64,000 nt of DNA from Thermobispora bispora DSM 43833 (GTDB lineage Bacteria > Actinomycetota > Actinomycetes > Streptosporangiales > Streptosporangiaceae), in contig NC_014165.1 in NCBI RefSeq assembly GCF_000092645.1, positions 3,348,001-3,412,000 on the forward strand, read 5' to 3'. Below are positions 21,654 to 29,977 of this stretch, in pieces. The position numbers and the translations under genes were made by a program. Within the stretch, counting starts at the first letter, position 1. Each line of letters starts with the position of its first letter. The notes beneath the pieces were generated by a model, which was given only the letters and a program-made list of their open reading frames with translations, made no database searches and was not told the origin of the DNA.

Positions 21654-21703
21654 CCGTGCGACCGCACGGCGATGGGCGGCCCACCACCGTGCGGTCGCAC
21701 CGG
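21654..21703. promoter_or_regulatory. Paired palindromes upstream of the acyl-CoA dehydrogenase
   Basis: CCGTGCG AC CGCACGG (21654-21669) is a palindrome in itself. A near-copy, CCGTGCG GT CGCAC(C)GG, lies at 21687-21703. Together they also form a 14-bp perfect inverted repeat (21656-21669 against 21687-21700). Such doubled symmetry suits two adjacent operator sites or a strong hairpin terminator for the ligase message. Position between the ligase stop and the dehydrogenase start allows either. Confidence 0.55.
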
Positions 21704-21778
21704 TTCCCGGCGGCCCGCGCCGGGGCCGCCTGCAGTCACCGGCCGCCGCGGGCGGTCCGGTGCCCAAGGTCGTCACGC

Positions 21779-23437
21779 TCACCTGTTCCGGAGTTCGCGC
21801 CGCAGGATCTTGCCCGTGGGCGTCTTCGGCAGCTCGTCGAGGAACTCGATCATCCGCGGGTACTTGTACGCCGCCATCCGGGCCCGGCAGAACTCGATCA
21901 GCTCCTCCTCGGTCGCCTGCGCGCCCGGCTTCAACGACACGAAGGCCTTGACCGTCTCGCCGCGGTACTCGTCGGGGACCCCGACCACGGCGGCCTCGCG
22001 GACCGCCGGGTGCTCGTAGAGCACGTCCTCGACCTCCCGCGGCCAGACCTTGTACCCGGCCGCGTTGATCATGTCCTTCTTCCGGTCGACGAGGTAGAAC
22101 CAGCCGTCCTCGTCCATGAACCCGACGTCGCCGGTGCGCAGCTCACCGCCGGGCAGGCTCTCGGCGGTCGCCTCCGGCTTGTTCCAGTAGCCGGGGATCA
22201 CCTGCGGGCCGGAGGTGACGATCTCGCCGACCTCGCCGGGCGGGAGCTCGCGGCCGTCGTCGCCGACGATCCGCACCACGGTGTTGAACACCGGCACGCC
22301 GACGGAGAGCGCGCCGGTGTTCGGGTCGACGGGCGCGCGCCGGCCGAGCGGCACGGCGTGCGACGGCGAGTTGGTCTCGGTCAGCCCGTAGATGTTGTGG
22401 ATGTAGATGCCGGTCTTCTCCAGGAACGCCTCGGTGACCGCCGGCGGGATCGGCGCCCCGCCCGAGTAGATCATCCGGAACGAGGACCAGTCCTCCTTGG
22501 TCACGCCGGGGAGCTGGGAGAGGCTGATGAACACGGTGATCGAGCCGACGGTGAAGGTGGGCCGGTGCTCCCGGATCGCGTCCATCACCACGTTCGGCTC
22601 GAACCGGTGCGCGATGATCAGCGGGCAGCCGAGGAGCAGCGCTATCCCGACGTGGCCGACCAGCCCGGTGATGTGGAACAGCGGCGCCACCCCGAGCACG
22701 CTGTCCTGCGGGGTGAGGCCCATCCAGTCCCGGTAGGTCTGGCTGTTGAACGCCATGGTGCGGTGGGTGTTCATCGCCCCCTTGGGCACGCCCGTGGTGC
22801 CCGAGGTGTAGGTGAGCACCGCGACGTCGTCGCCGCTGGGCCGGACCGGCTCCGGCCGGCGGCCCCGGTACCGGGCGATGAGCTCCTCCAGGTCGAGCGT
22901 GCCCTCGTGCCGGGCGCGCACGGTGGAGGCGAAGAGCCGCGGGTCGTCACGGGTCTGCCCGTCGAGCGGCGAGCAGGTGACCACGGTCTCCACCGCGGTC
23001 TCGCCGCTCGCGATCACGTCCCGGGCCACCGCCGCGTAGAGCTCCTCCAGGCAGACCAGCGCCTTCGCGCCCGAGTCGGCGAGCAGGTAGGCGAGCTCGC
23101 GGTGCTTGTTCATGGGGTTCACCGCGACGGCCGCGCCGCCGAGCTTCCACGCCGCGAGCAGCGCGATCACGAACGCCGGGTTGTTCTGCGTGTAGACGGC
23201 GAGCCGGTCGCCCCGGCCGAAGCCGCGCTCGGCGAGGGCGGCGGCGAGCGCGTCCGACCGTTCGTCGAGCTCGGCCAGGGTGAGCGCGCCGTCGAAGTAC
23301 TTGATCGCGATGCTCTCCGGGGCCCGCCGTACGGACGCCCGGAACAGGTCGAGCATGGTGTCGAACTCGGGGGCGATGTCCGCGGGCACCCCGGCGGAGT
23401 AGAGCTTGAGCCAGGGACGCTGCGCGTAGACGCTCAT
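21779..23437 (-). CDS. AMP-binding acyl-CoA synthetase
   Basis: The 552-residue protein activates a carboxylic acid to its CoA thioester through an acyl-adenylate. The start is the ATG at 23435-23437 (MSVYAQRPWLKLYSAGVP), which overlaps the stop of the upstream cyclase gene by four bases. Signature motifs are LTYTSGTTGVPKG (P-loop-like A3), YGLTETNSPSH (A5), the ELRTGDVGFMDEDGWFYLVDRKKDMI region (A7-A8) and the catalytic lysine in PKTPTGKILRREL (A10). The substrate is unknown; the dehydrogenase and cyclase neighbours suggest an aromatic, alicyclic or branched acid. Confidence 0.93.
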   Translation of the reverse strand: MSVYAQRPWLKLYSAGVPADIAPEFDTMLDLFRASVRRAPESIAIKYFDGALTLAELDERSDALAAALAERGFGRGDRLAVYTQNNPAFVIALLAAWKLGGAAVAVNPMNKHRELAYLLADSGAKALVCLEELYAAVARDVIASGETAVETVVTCSPLDGQTRDDPRLFASTVRARHEGTLDLEELIARYRGRRPEPVRPSGDDVAVLTYTSGTTGVPKGAMNTHRTMAFNSQTYRDWMGLTPQDSVLGVAPLFHITGLVGHVGIALLLGCPLIIAHRFEPNVVMDAIREHRPTFTVGSITVFISLSQLPGVTKEDWSSFRMIYSGGAPIPPAVTEAFLEKTGIYIHNIYGLTETNSPSHAVPLGRRAPVDPNTGALSVGVPVFNTVVRIVGDDGRELPPGEVGEIVTSGPQVIPGYWNKPEATAESLPGGELRTGDVGFMDEDGWFYLVDRKKDMINAAGYKVWPREVEDVLYEHPAVREAAVVGVPDEYRGETVKAFVSLKPGAQATEEELIEFCRARMAAYKYPRMIEFLDELPKTPTGKILRRELRNR

Positions 23438-24387
23438 TTGATCACCACGGGGTTGACGGGGGAACCGGCGGCCTTGCGGATCTTCAGCGGGGCGGCGACG
23501 TAGAGGAAGGTGTACTGCCCGTCGGCGGCGCAGTCCTCGGCGAGCCGCTCCAGGTCGCAGATCTCGGTGAGCACGACGCCGAGGTTGCGCATGAGCGCGC
23601 AGTGCAGGGGCAGGGCCACGCCGTGGTTCGGGTCGATGGTCACCTCGTTGGCGATCGTGTCGGTGACCAGGTTGGGGATCTCCATGTCGGCGAACCACTG
23701 GACGAGCTCGGGGCTGTAGACCAGGCCGGGCTCGCAGAAGTCCTCGTAGAACTTCTCGCCCTGCTCGTAGAAGAGCCGCAGGAAGTTCGTGCGGATGATC
23801 AGGATGTCGCGCTTCTCGATCGAGGTGCCCTGGGCCTCGGCGCAGGCCATCAGGTCCTCGTGGGTGAAGGTCTCGCCCTTGTCGAGGTTCGTCTTCCCGC
23901 GGAAGCGGGCCATGTCGAGGAGGATGCCCCGGCCGACGACGCCGCGCTCGGCGATCGGCTCGACGCTCGCCTTCTCCAGACCGCCGATGGTGGTGCGCGC
24001 GTCGTACCCGTTCCAGATCTGCCCGCCGTACCAGACGTGGCCGAGGGCGTCGTACTGGGTGGACCCCTGGAGGAAGGCGTCGATCTTGTCGTCCGCGTAG
24101 TGCAGCCCGCCCGGGAACTGCGGGGCGTCGTCGCGGTCCCAGCTCGACTCGTCGAGGATCATGGTCCGCTGGGCCGGGGTACGGCCCGGCCAGACCGGGT
24201 CGCCGCTGGGATGCCCGATGACGCGCTGCAGGGTGAAGACCTTGCCCGACCTGATGTGCCGGACGCCGCGGAACACCTCATCGGCGGTGAGGTAGTTCAG
24301 CGCGCCGACTTCGTCGTCATCCCCCCATTTCCCCCAGTTCTTCGGAGCGTCGCGGAGCAGTTCCTCCATCGTGGGGATTTCGGTCAT
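23434..24387 (-). CDS. Cyclase-family (kynurenine formamidase-like) hydrolase
   Basis: The 317-residue product begins at ATG 24385-24387 (MTEIPTMEELLRDAPKNWGK) with AGGAGGGGG upstream. It belongs to the metal-dependent cyclase superfamily: NWGKWGDDDEVGALNYLT at the N-terminus, and QGSTQYDALGHVWYGG, a variant of the HxGTHxDxPxH metal-binding motif in which the first His is Gln and the second is Gln too, as in other members of this long subgroup. A later EVTIDPNHGVALPLHCALMRN stretch carries further candidate ligands. It is the first gene of the leftward set and faces the dual-domain regulator. The substrate is not predictable. Confidence 0.82.
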   Translation of the reverse strand: MTEIPTMEELLRDAPKNWGKWGDDDEVGALNYLTADEVFRGVRHIRSGKVFTLQRVIGHPSGDPVWPGRTPAQRTMILDESSWDRDDAPQFPGGLHYADDKIDAFLQGSTQYDALGHVWYGGQIWNGYDARTTIGGLEKASVEPIAERGVVGRGILLDMARFRGKTNLDKGETFTHEDLMACAEAQGTSIEKRDILIIRTNFLRLFYEQGEKFYEDFCEPGLVYSPELVQWFADMEIPNLVTDTIANEVTIDPNHGVALPLHCALMRNLGVVLTEICDLERLAEDCAADGQYTFLYVAAPLKIRKAAGSPVNPVVIK

Positions 24388-24449
24388 GGGGGCACCCCCT
24401 CCTGACGAGGCAAACGGATCGTTCACTCGGTCGCCCGCGTGTGGAAGCC

Positions 24450-24478
24450 AAACTCGCACCGGATTAACTGCACGTCAA
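24450..24478 (-). promoter_or_regulatory. Possible promoter of the cyclase-ligase operon
   Basis: On the minus strand TTGACG (24473-24478) is followed after 17 bp by GAGTTT (24450-24455). The -35 is good and the -10 is poor. It lies about 65 bp upstream of the cyclase start and beside the regulator's palindrome. Confidence 0.35.
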
Positions 24479-24522
24479 GGCTTGATTTTTCGGGATTTAT
24501 CCGGTGAGGGGATCGACAGGGC

Positions 24523-24545
24523 TGTGTTCAGCTAGGCTGAACACA
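24523..24545. promoter_or_regulatory. Palindrome overlapping the regulator's -10 and start codon
   Basis: Arms TGTGTTCAG and CTGAACACA (9 bp) surround CTAGG, and the last base is the A of the ATG at 24545. TAGGCT at 24533-24538 sits where a -10 hexamer would be for a transcript starting at that same A. The message would therefore be leaderless, and a protein bound here would shut off its own gene. Confidence 0.7.
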
Positions 24546-25402
24546 TGTCCGCAATGGAGGAACGTGGCCGAATCGGCCGGGCCATCCGGCGCGCCCGCCG
24601 GGACCGTGGGATCTCCCTGCGGGAGCTCGCCCGGCTCGTGGGGGTGAGCCCGGGCACGATCAGCGCCATCGAGAACGGCAAGACGGGGATCACCATCGCC
24701 CGGCTCAGCCGGATCGCCTCGGCGCTCGGCGTCCCGCCCGCCGCCCTGCTCGAGGAGCCGCCCCCGGAGCGCGCCGCGGGCCCGCCGCCGGGCGCCGGGG
24801 AGCCCGGGGAGTGGCGGCACTTCGCCCCGCTGCCGATCGACGGGGTGCTCGCCGCGGCGATCCGCTCCTTCGTCGCGACGGGCTACCACGGCGCGAGCAT
24901 GCGCGACATCGCCCAGCAGGCGAACATGAGCGTCCCCGGGGTCTACCACCACTACCTGAACAAGCAGGAACTGCTGGTGCGGATCCTCGACATCGCCATG
25001 CAGGACCTGATCTGGCGGGTGGAACGGGCGCGGGACGAGGGGACCGGGCCGCTGGAGCGGATCGCACTGGTCGTCGAGGCGCTCGCGCTGTTCCACACCC
25101 GGCGCAGCGACCTGGCCTTCATCGGGGCGAGCGAGATGCGCAGCCTCGAGCCGGAGAACCGCCGGAAGATCGCCGCGATGCGCGACCACGTCCAGCACGT
25201 CCTCGACCGGCTCATCGACGAGGCCGTGGCGGAGGGCCGGGTCGAGGCCGAGGACGCGCGGATGGCCGGCAAGGCGATCGCCACCATGTGCACCAGCCTG
25301 CCGAGCTGGTTCCGGATCGGCGGGCCCATGACGCCCGAGGAGATCGCCAAGCAGTACGCGCGGTTCGCGCTGGGCCTGCTCGGGGCGAAGACCGGCGGCT
25401 GA
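24545..25402 (+). CDS. Transcriptional regulator with XRE and TetR domains fused
   Basis: This 285-residue protein carries two DNA-binding domains. Residues about 9-65 are a Cro/C1-type helix-turn-helix (GISLRELARLVGVSPGTISAIENGKTGITIARLSRIASALGVPP is the region, with the recognition helix near residue 35). After a Pro/Gly-rich linker (73-93), residues about 98-145 are a TetR N-terminal domain (AIRSFVATGYHGASMRDIA then SVPGVYHHYLNKQELL), followed by a helical ligand-binding domain. It faces the cyclase-ligase operon and is the likely regulator of it and of itself. The ATG coincides with the end of a 9-bp-arm palindrome and there is no leader for a ribosome binding site. Confidence 0.88.
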   Translation: MSAMEERGRIGRAIRRARRDRGISLRELARLVGVSPGTISAIENGKTGITIARLSRIASALGVPPAALLEEPPPERAAGPPPGAGEPGEWRHFAPLPIDGVLAAAIRSFVATGYHGASMRDIAQQANMSVPGVYHHYLNKQELLVRILDIAMQDLIWRVERARDEGTGPLERIALVVEALALFHTRRSDLAFIGASEMRSLEPENRRKIAAMRDHVQHVLDRLIDEAVAEGRVEAEDARMAGKAIATMCTSLPSWFRIGGPMTPEEIAKQYARFALGLLGAKTGG

Positions 25403-25546
25403 TCCCGTCGCCCCGGATATCCACGTAAGACATAGGAGAAATCCGGATTACCCCCCACCTTGTGCATTGACGGACGAAGTCCTGCATGATTACCCATGAA
25501 GGGCGCCTGACAGCCCGCCAGTCACCGACGTCACAGGAGCCGGGTC

Positions 25547-27151
25547 GTGACCGCATCGCTCATGGGTCAGCAGCGGTCCCGGGGCGAACTGATCGCCCAG
25601 CTCTATGAGCGGCACGCCGCCGGGCTGTTCGCGTACTGCCACGACCAGCTCGGCGACCCCGACTCGGCCTCCGACGCGGTGACCGCCGTGTTCACCCAGA
25701 TCCCGGCGGCCGAACCGCCCCGCGCCGCGCTGTACGCGCTCGCCCGCCGGGAGATCTTCCGCCGGGACGTGCGCCGCCCGGCCCCCGCGGTCGATTCGGC
25801 GATCGACCCGATCGCCTCGCTCATCGACCGGGTGTTCCGCGAGATGCCGCCGCACCAGCGGGAGGCCCTGCTCCTGGCCGCCGTGTGCGGGCTCACCCCC
25901 GCCGAGCTCGCCGCCGTGCTCGACGTGGCCCCGGACACCGCCGAACAGCTCACCGCCGGGGCGCGGAACCGGTTCACCCGGTCCCTCCGCGCCGCGGTGA
26001 CCGCGGCCCGCTCCGCGCCGTACACCCCGCCGGAGCTCATCGCCGCGTACGACGCGCTCGAGATGGCGCGGGTGGAGGACGTGCTCGCCCGGAAACCGTG
26101 GCGCCGCCCGACCGCGAGCCTGCGCAACCGGGTGCTCGGCATGACGGGTGACCTGGAGCCGGCCCCGCCCCCGGACCCGCAGTGGTCTGGGACCGGTTCG
26201 TGGCCGGCCATCCCGCCGCTCGCCCCGGCCGAGCCCGGCCCGATCACCGGCCCCATCACCGGACCGGTGAGCACGGGGACGGCTCTGGAGCGGGACGAGG
26301 CGAAGACCGAGCCGATCCCCAAGGTGAGCGAACCGAGCCCGTCCGGCGGGCGCCGTCGCCGGTCGCGCGCCGCGCCCGCGACCGGCGCCCCGGCCGCGGA
26401 GGCGCCCACGGCGTCCGGCCCGCAGACTCAGGAGATCCCGGCCGTGCCGGCTGTCGCGGCCGGTACGGCCCCGGCCGCTCCCGGCGTTCCGGCCCGGGAG
26501 ACGCCGGCCGTACCCGAACCGCCGGTCCACGGGCTGACGGACGCTCCCCCGCTCTGGACGCGGGACGGCATCGCCGCACCAGGGGCCGCGAACCGGGGCG
26601 CCCCGGCGGCACCCGGCACCCCGGCCCGGGAGACCGACCCCGCATCCGGCGGCCCCGCGGAGGCCACGGCCCATGGGGAGCCCCGCCCCAAGGAGGCCGC
26701 GGGGGCCGCCCGGGAGACCGTCACCGCCCCGGAGAGCCCGGCACGGGAGACCGCGTCCCGTCCGGAGACCCGCTCCCGGGAGGCCGGGCCCACCGCCACG
26801 GAGGACCGGCGGCAGGCCGACGACTCGTTCGACGCGTTCCGCCCCGCCGAACGGAAGGCGTCCACCGCCACGCCCGGCACCGGCGCGCCGGAGGACGCCG
26901 CATCGGCCGGGGAACCCGCGCGGAAGCCGGAGAAGACCCGGCGCCGGCCGGATGCGTCGAGCCCGGCCACCGGGAAGGGGCCCGGAGGCCGTGACGCGGA
27001 CCGCGGCGACGGCGGTACGGCCGGGCAGGAGCGGGTCCGGCCGAAGCGGGAGCGCCACCACGACTGGCTGTGGGAGCTGGCCGGGCTGCTGCTCTGCCTG
27101 CTCATCGCCTTCCTCGTGTTCACCCTGGTCCCGGGCTTCACCGGGCCGTAG
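25547..27151 (+). CDS. Sigma-70-like protein with C-terminal membrane anchor
   Basis: The 534-residue protein starts at GTG 25547 with AGGAG 7 nt upstream. Residues about 14-75 resemble sigma region 2 (LIAQLYERHAAGLFAYCHDQ, DPDSASDAVTAVF). Residues about 95-150 resemble sigma region 4 (MPPHQREALLLAAVCGLTPAELAAVLDVAPDTAEQL). A very long Pro/Ala/Glu/Arg low-complexity linker (about 190-500) leads to one hydrophobic segment (about 511-528, LAGLLLCLLIAFLVFTLVP) and a short tail. No anti-sigma gene lies beside it. The sigma-like part is weakly conserved in region 2, so it may regulate rather than direct transcription. The soluble head should face the cytoplasm. Confidence 0.75.
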   Translation: MTASLMGQQRSRGELIAQLYERHAAGLFAYCHDQLGDPDSASDAVTAVFTQIPAAEPPRAALYALARREIFRRDVRRPAPAVDSAIDPIASLIDRVFREMPPHQREALLLAAVCGLTPAELAAVLDVAPDTAEQLTAGARNRFTRSLRAAVTAARSAPYTPPELIAAYDALEMARVEDVLARKPWRRPTASLRNRVLGMTGDLEPAPPPDPQWSGTGSWPAIPPLAPAEPGPITGPITGPVSTGTALERDEAKTEPIPKVSEPSPSGGRRRRSRAAPATGAPAAEAPTASGPQTQEIPAVPAVAAGTAPAAPGVPARETPAVPEPPVHGLTDAPPLWTRDGIAAPGAANRGAPAAPGTPARETDPASGGPAEATAHGEPRPKEAAGAARETVTAPESPARETASRPETRSREAGPTATEDRRQADDSFDAFRPAERKASTATPGTGAPEDAASAGEPARKPEKTRRRPDASSPATGKGPGGRDADRGDGGTAGQERVRPKRERHHDWLWELAGLLLCLLIAFLVFTLVPGFTGP

Positions 27152-27575
27152 CGGGTCGACGCCCGGCCGGTGCGCGGCCCATGACGGCGCACGCCGGCCC
27201 GCGCCGCCCGAGGCCCCGGCCCGGTGCGGCACCGTACGCGCACCCGGCCCGCGCTCCGCCGGCCGGCGCACCTCCTCGGCGACGTGGACGCCCGGCCCGG
27301 GACGAGGCGCCTTCCCCGCCCGGCCCAACCGATCCGGCCCCGAGCGTGCCGAGCCGATCGATCCGGGGGCCGTGTGAAACAGGTTCCGATGGCGAGGCGC
27401 GCGGGCCGGCCGTTTCCGGGCGCCATACCCCGGATTAGAACGGTTTCTAATAACGCCCGCGCCGTAACCCACCCGATATCAGTGTGAAACACCCCGAAAC
27501 GCCTGGTAGGTCGGGGTTCCATGGTGACCGGTCAGTAACCGTCCACACGGCTTTCCGATCAGATAACGTGTTTCT
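27152..27575. other. Intergenic region upstream of the TetR gene
   Basis: The first 270 bp are GC-rich with no credible gene. From about 27430 the composition drops and two operator-like sites appear, described separately. TCTAAT at 27446-27451 is a possible -10 hexamer within the first of them. Confidence 0.45.
27434..27451. promoter_or_regulatory. Operator-like palindrome upstream of the TetR gene
   Basis: ATTAGAA and TTCTAAT, 7-bp perfect arms, flank CGGT. The inner TAGAAC-N2-(T)TTCTA resembles the TnnAACnnGTTnnA sites of KstR-type repressors with one mismatch. It lies about 125 bp before the TetR start. Confidence 0.6.
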
Positions 27576-27576
27576 A
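27561..27576. promoter_or_regulatory. AACGTGTT operator core at the TetR start
   Basis: AACGTGTT (27565-27572) is the core of KstR-like sites. It overlaps GATAAC (27562-27567), a possible -10 hexamer, and lies directly before the ATG at 27576, so the gene may be leaderless and autorepressed. The outer bases of the consensus do not match. Confidence 0.5.
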
Positions 27577-28217
27577 TGCGTGCCTCGCGAGCAGTGGCGG
27601 ACGCCGCGGTGTCGAAGCCGGAGCGACGGACCGGCACGGACGATCAGCCGGTCGTCAGCGGTTCGCGGGTGCGAAGCCAGCACCAGCGGCGCAGGCGCAT
27701 CGTCCAGGCCGCCGCGGCGCTCGCCTCGCGCGGCGGGGTCGAGGCCATGCAGATGCGGACGGTCGCCGAGCGGGCCGGCGTCGCCCTCGGCACGCTCTAC
27801 CGCTACTTCCCGTCCAAGATGGACCTCATCGTGGCGGTGGTGAGCGAGGAGATCGACCTGCTCGAGTCGAGCATCGAGCGCCGGCCGCCGAGCTCCCCCT
27901 CCCCCGCCGGGCGCGCCACGGACGTGCTCATGCGCGCGGCACGCGGGCTGATGCGGGAGCCGGAGCTCGCCGACGCCCTGCTCCGGTCGCTCATCACCTC
28001 CGAGGTCGGGATGACCTTCAGCGACCGGCTGGCCGCGCTGGTGCTGCGGGCCGCCGGCATCGTTCCGGACAGCGAGCCAACGCCCGAGCAGGTGGCGATC
28101 GCCGACGCGCTCGCCAGCTTCTGGGTCCACGAGCTGCTCGAGCTGCTGCGGGGGAACCGCACCTACGACGAGGCACAGCAGCGGATCGAGGCCGTGGCGG
28201 CGCGCCTGCTCCCCTGA
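27576..28217 (+). CDS. TetR-family repressor, KstR-like
   Basis: The 213-residue protein has a 35-residue N-terminal tail, then a TetR DNA-binding domain: RRRRIVQAAAALASRGGVEA, MQMRTVAERAGVALGTLYRYFPSKMDLI (residues about 38-85). The recognition helix GVALGTLYRYFPSK closely matches KstR, the cholesterol/acyl-CoA-responsive repressor of mycobacteria, and the C-terminal LASFWVHELLELLRGN part is also KstR-like. KstR proteins bind TnnAACnnGTTnnA. Two such sites lie in its own upstream region and another near 29820. Control of lipid or sterol genes is inferred from the resemblance only. Confidence 0.85.
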   Translation: MRASRAVADAAVSKPERRTGTDDQPVVSGSRVRSQHQRRRRIVQAAAALASRGGVEAMQMRTVAERAGVALGTLYRYFPSKMDLIVAVVSEEIDLLESSIERRPPSSPSPAGRATDVLMRAARGLMREPELADALLRSLITSEVGMTFSDRLAALVLRAAGIVPDSEPTPEQVAIADALASFWVHELLELLRGNRTYDEAQQRIEAVAARLLP

Positions 28218-28264
28218 CCCGCGCCGCCCGTCGCGTGAGCCGGCACGCTCCGGGACCGGCTGAG

Positions 28265-28420
28265 GTACGGCCCGGCACCACGGTGGCGTACGGCCCGCCG
28301 CAAGACGGCCCGGCTCGACCGGACCAAGGACCCCGCGCGCATCGGGACCGTGCTGACCTGCCATCCGGCACCACGGAGCCATACCGCCTGCCGACAGAAC
28401 GACCCTGCTCGACCGGTCTG
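28265..28420. repeat. Decayed tandem duplication, period about 93 bp, in a gene-free stretch
   Basis: CCGGCACCACGG occurs at 28272 and 28365, and GCTCGACCGG at 28313 and 28407, in the same order and with nearly the same spacing. The 486-bp gap 28218-28703 between the TetR stop and the gmd stop is otherwise GC-rich and holds no gene I can support. Confidence 0.4.
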
Positions 28421-28703
28421 CCGCAGGATTGGCGGCCGGCCCGGCGGCCGGCCGGCCGTCAGATCCGGCGCCCGCCCCGGCGACCGGCCTGACGGGGACC
28501 GGGCACCTGGTCGTGCATCCGGCCCGCCGCACGCCGGACACCCGCCGGCATCCGGTGCCGTGCCCGGGCGCACGATCGCCCTCTCAGCAGTAGGGCGGAG
28601 ACGGCGCCGTCCGATCGGCGGCTCACCCGCCGGCCCACGCCGCGCGAGGCCCGGACGGCAGGGCACTGAGCGGCGCGGCGCACGGCCCACCGGGCCGGCC
28701 CGC

Positions 28704-29726
28704 TCACCAGGCCAGATCGTGCTCCGGGTCGCGCCCGCTCGAGAGGAGCCGCAGGTCGGACTCGACCATCATCTGGACCAGCTCCTCGAACGAGACCTTG
28801 GGCTCCCAGCCGAGCTGGGTCTTCGCCTTCTTCGGGTCGGCGCAGAGCAGGTCCACCTCGGCCGGGCGGTAGAGCGACGGATCGGTGACCACGTAGTCCC
28901 GCCAATTGAGGCCGACCGTGGCGAACGCGACCTCCACGAGATCGCGGACCGAGTGCATCCGGCCGGTGCCGATGACGTAGTCCTCGGGCTTCGGCGCGGT
29001 GACCATGAGGTGCATGGCGCGGACGAAGTCGCCGGCGAAGCCCCAGTCGCGGCGGGCGTCGAGGTTGCCGAGGCGCAGCTCCTTGGCCATGCCGAGCTTG
29101 ATCCGCGCGACCCCGAGCGAGACCTTGCGGGTGACGAACTCCACCCCGCGCCGGGGCGACTCGTGGTTGAAGAGGATCCCGGAGACCGCGAACATCCCGT
29201 ACGACTCGCGGTAGTTCTGGGTGAGGAAGTGCCCGAACGCCTTGGCCACGCCGTACGGGGACCGGGGGTGGAACGGGGTGAGCTCGGTCTGCGGGGTCTC
29301 CCGGACCTGCCCGAACATCTCCGACGACGAGGCCTGGTAGAACCGGATCTGCCCGCCGGTGGGGGTACGGGAGGCGGTGATGCCGGAGCAGACCCGGATC
29401 GCCTCCAGCATGCGGAGCACCCCCATGCCGGTCACCTCGGCGGTGAGCTCGGCCTGTTCCCAGGACATCGGCACGTAGGAGATCGCGCCGAGGTTGTAGA
29501 CCTCGTCGGGCTGCACCTTCTCGACGGCGGCGATGAGCGAGCCCTGGTCGAGCAGGTCGCCGCGGATGAGGCGGACGTCTTTGAGCAGCTTGCGCACCCT
29601 GGCCACGCGCGGGTTGGCCTGGCCGCGGACGAGGCCCCAGACCTCGTACCCTTCCCTCAGGAGATGCTCGGCGAGATAGGAGCCGTCTTGACCGGTGATG
29701 CCGGTAAGCAGCGCGCGCCTGGCCAA
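28704..29726 (-). CDS. gmd: GDP-mannose 4,6-dehydratase
   Basis: The 340-residue enzyme converts GDP-mannose to GDP-4-keto-6-deoxymannose, the precursor of GDP-fucose, GDP-rhamnose and related deoxysugars. It starts at TTG 29724-29726 with AGGAGG 5 nt upstream. The Rossmann motif is LLTGITGQDGSYLAEHLL. The SDR catalytic Tyr-Lys pair is in SPYGVAKAFG, preceded by QASSSEMFG. The C-terminal half has NLDARRDWGFAGDFVRAMHLM, highly typical of GMD. It is divergent from the GT4 gene; the two probably act in the same surface-glycan pathway. Confidence 0.93.
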   Translation of the reverse strand: MARRALLTGITGQDGSYLAEHLLREGYEVWGLVRGQANPRVARVRKLLKDVRLIRGDLLDQGSLIAAVEKVQPDEVYNLGAISYVPMSWEQAELTAEVTGMGVLRMLEAIRVCSGITASRTPTGGQIRFYQASSSEMFGQVRETPQTELTPFHPRSPYGVAKAFGHFLTQNYRESYGMFAVSGILFNHESPRRGVEFVTRKVSLGVARIKLGMAKELRLGNLDARRDWGFAGDFVRAMHLMVTAPKPEDYVIGTGRMHSVRDLVEVAFATVGLNWRDYVVTDPSLYRPAEVDLLCADPKKAKTQLGWEPKVSFEELVQMMVESDLRLLSSGRDPEHDLAW

Positions 29727-29819
29727 CGGTTCCTCCTGTTGTGCCGCAAGTTGTCTTGTGAGGCGAATGTACCGCCTTGACCCTCTCTCGCCGAGGGGGC
29801 ACGTGGTGACCAGCCCTTG

Positions 29820-29833
29820 TAGAACGTGTTATA
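29820..29833. promoter_or_regulatory. KstR-consensus site in the gmd/glycosyltransferase divergent region
   Basis: TAGAACGTGTTATA matches TnnAACnnGTTnnA at every specified base and is nearly fully palindromic. It lies about 95 bp upstream of gmd and about 145 bp upstream of the glycosyltransferase, in an AT-richer stretch (29815-29900). The KstR-like repressor gene is about 1.6 kb away. Confidence 0.5.
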
Positions 29834-29977
29834 CCGAATATGATTCGACTACATTAATGGTGCTGGTATGTCACGGTATGCCCCATGTGGTTAGCCATTT
29901 CACGACTCTTCGGATCTCTGGGTGAATGGTAGGGTTCACGGGCGACCCATGTGGGCACGGCGGGAAAGGGGTACCTC

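Noticed and set aside
24545-25402. Frameshift or assembly fusion creating the XRE-TetR protein
   Set aside because: The frame is continuous, the linker is natural in composition, and there is only one ribosome-accessible start; a genuine fusion is simpler.
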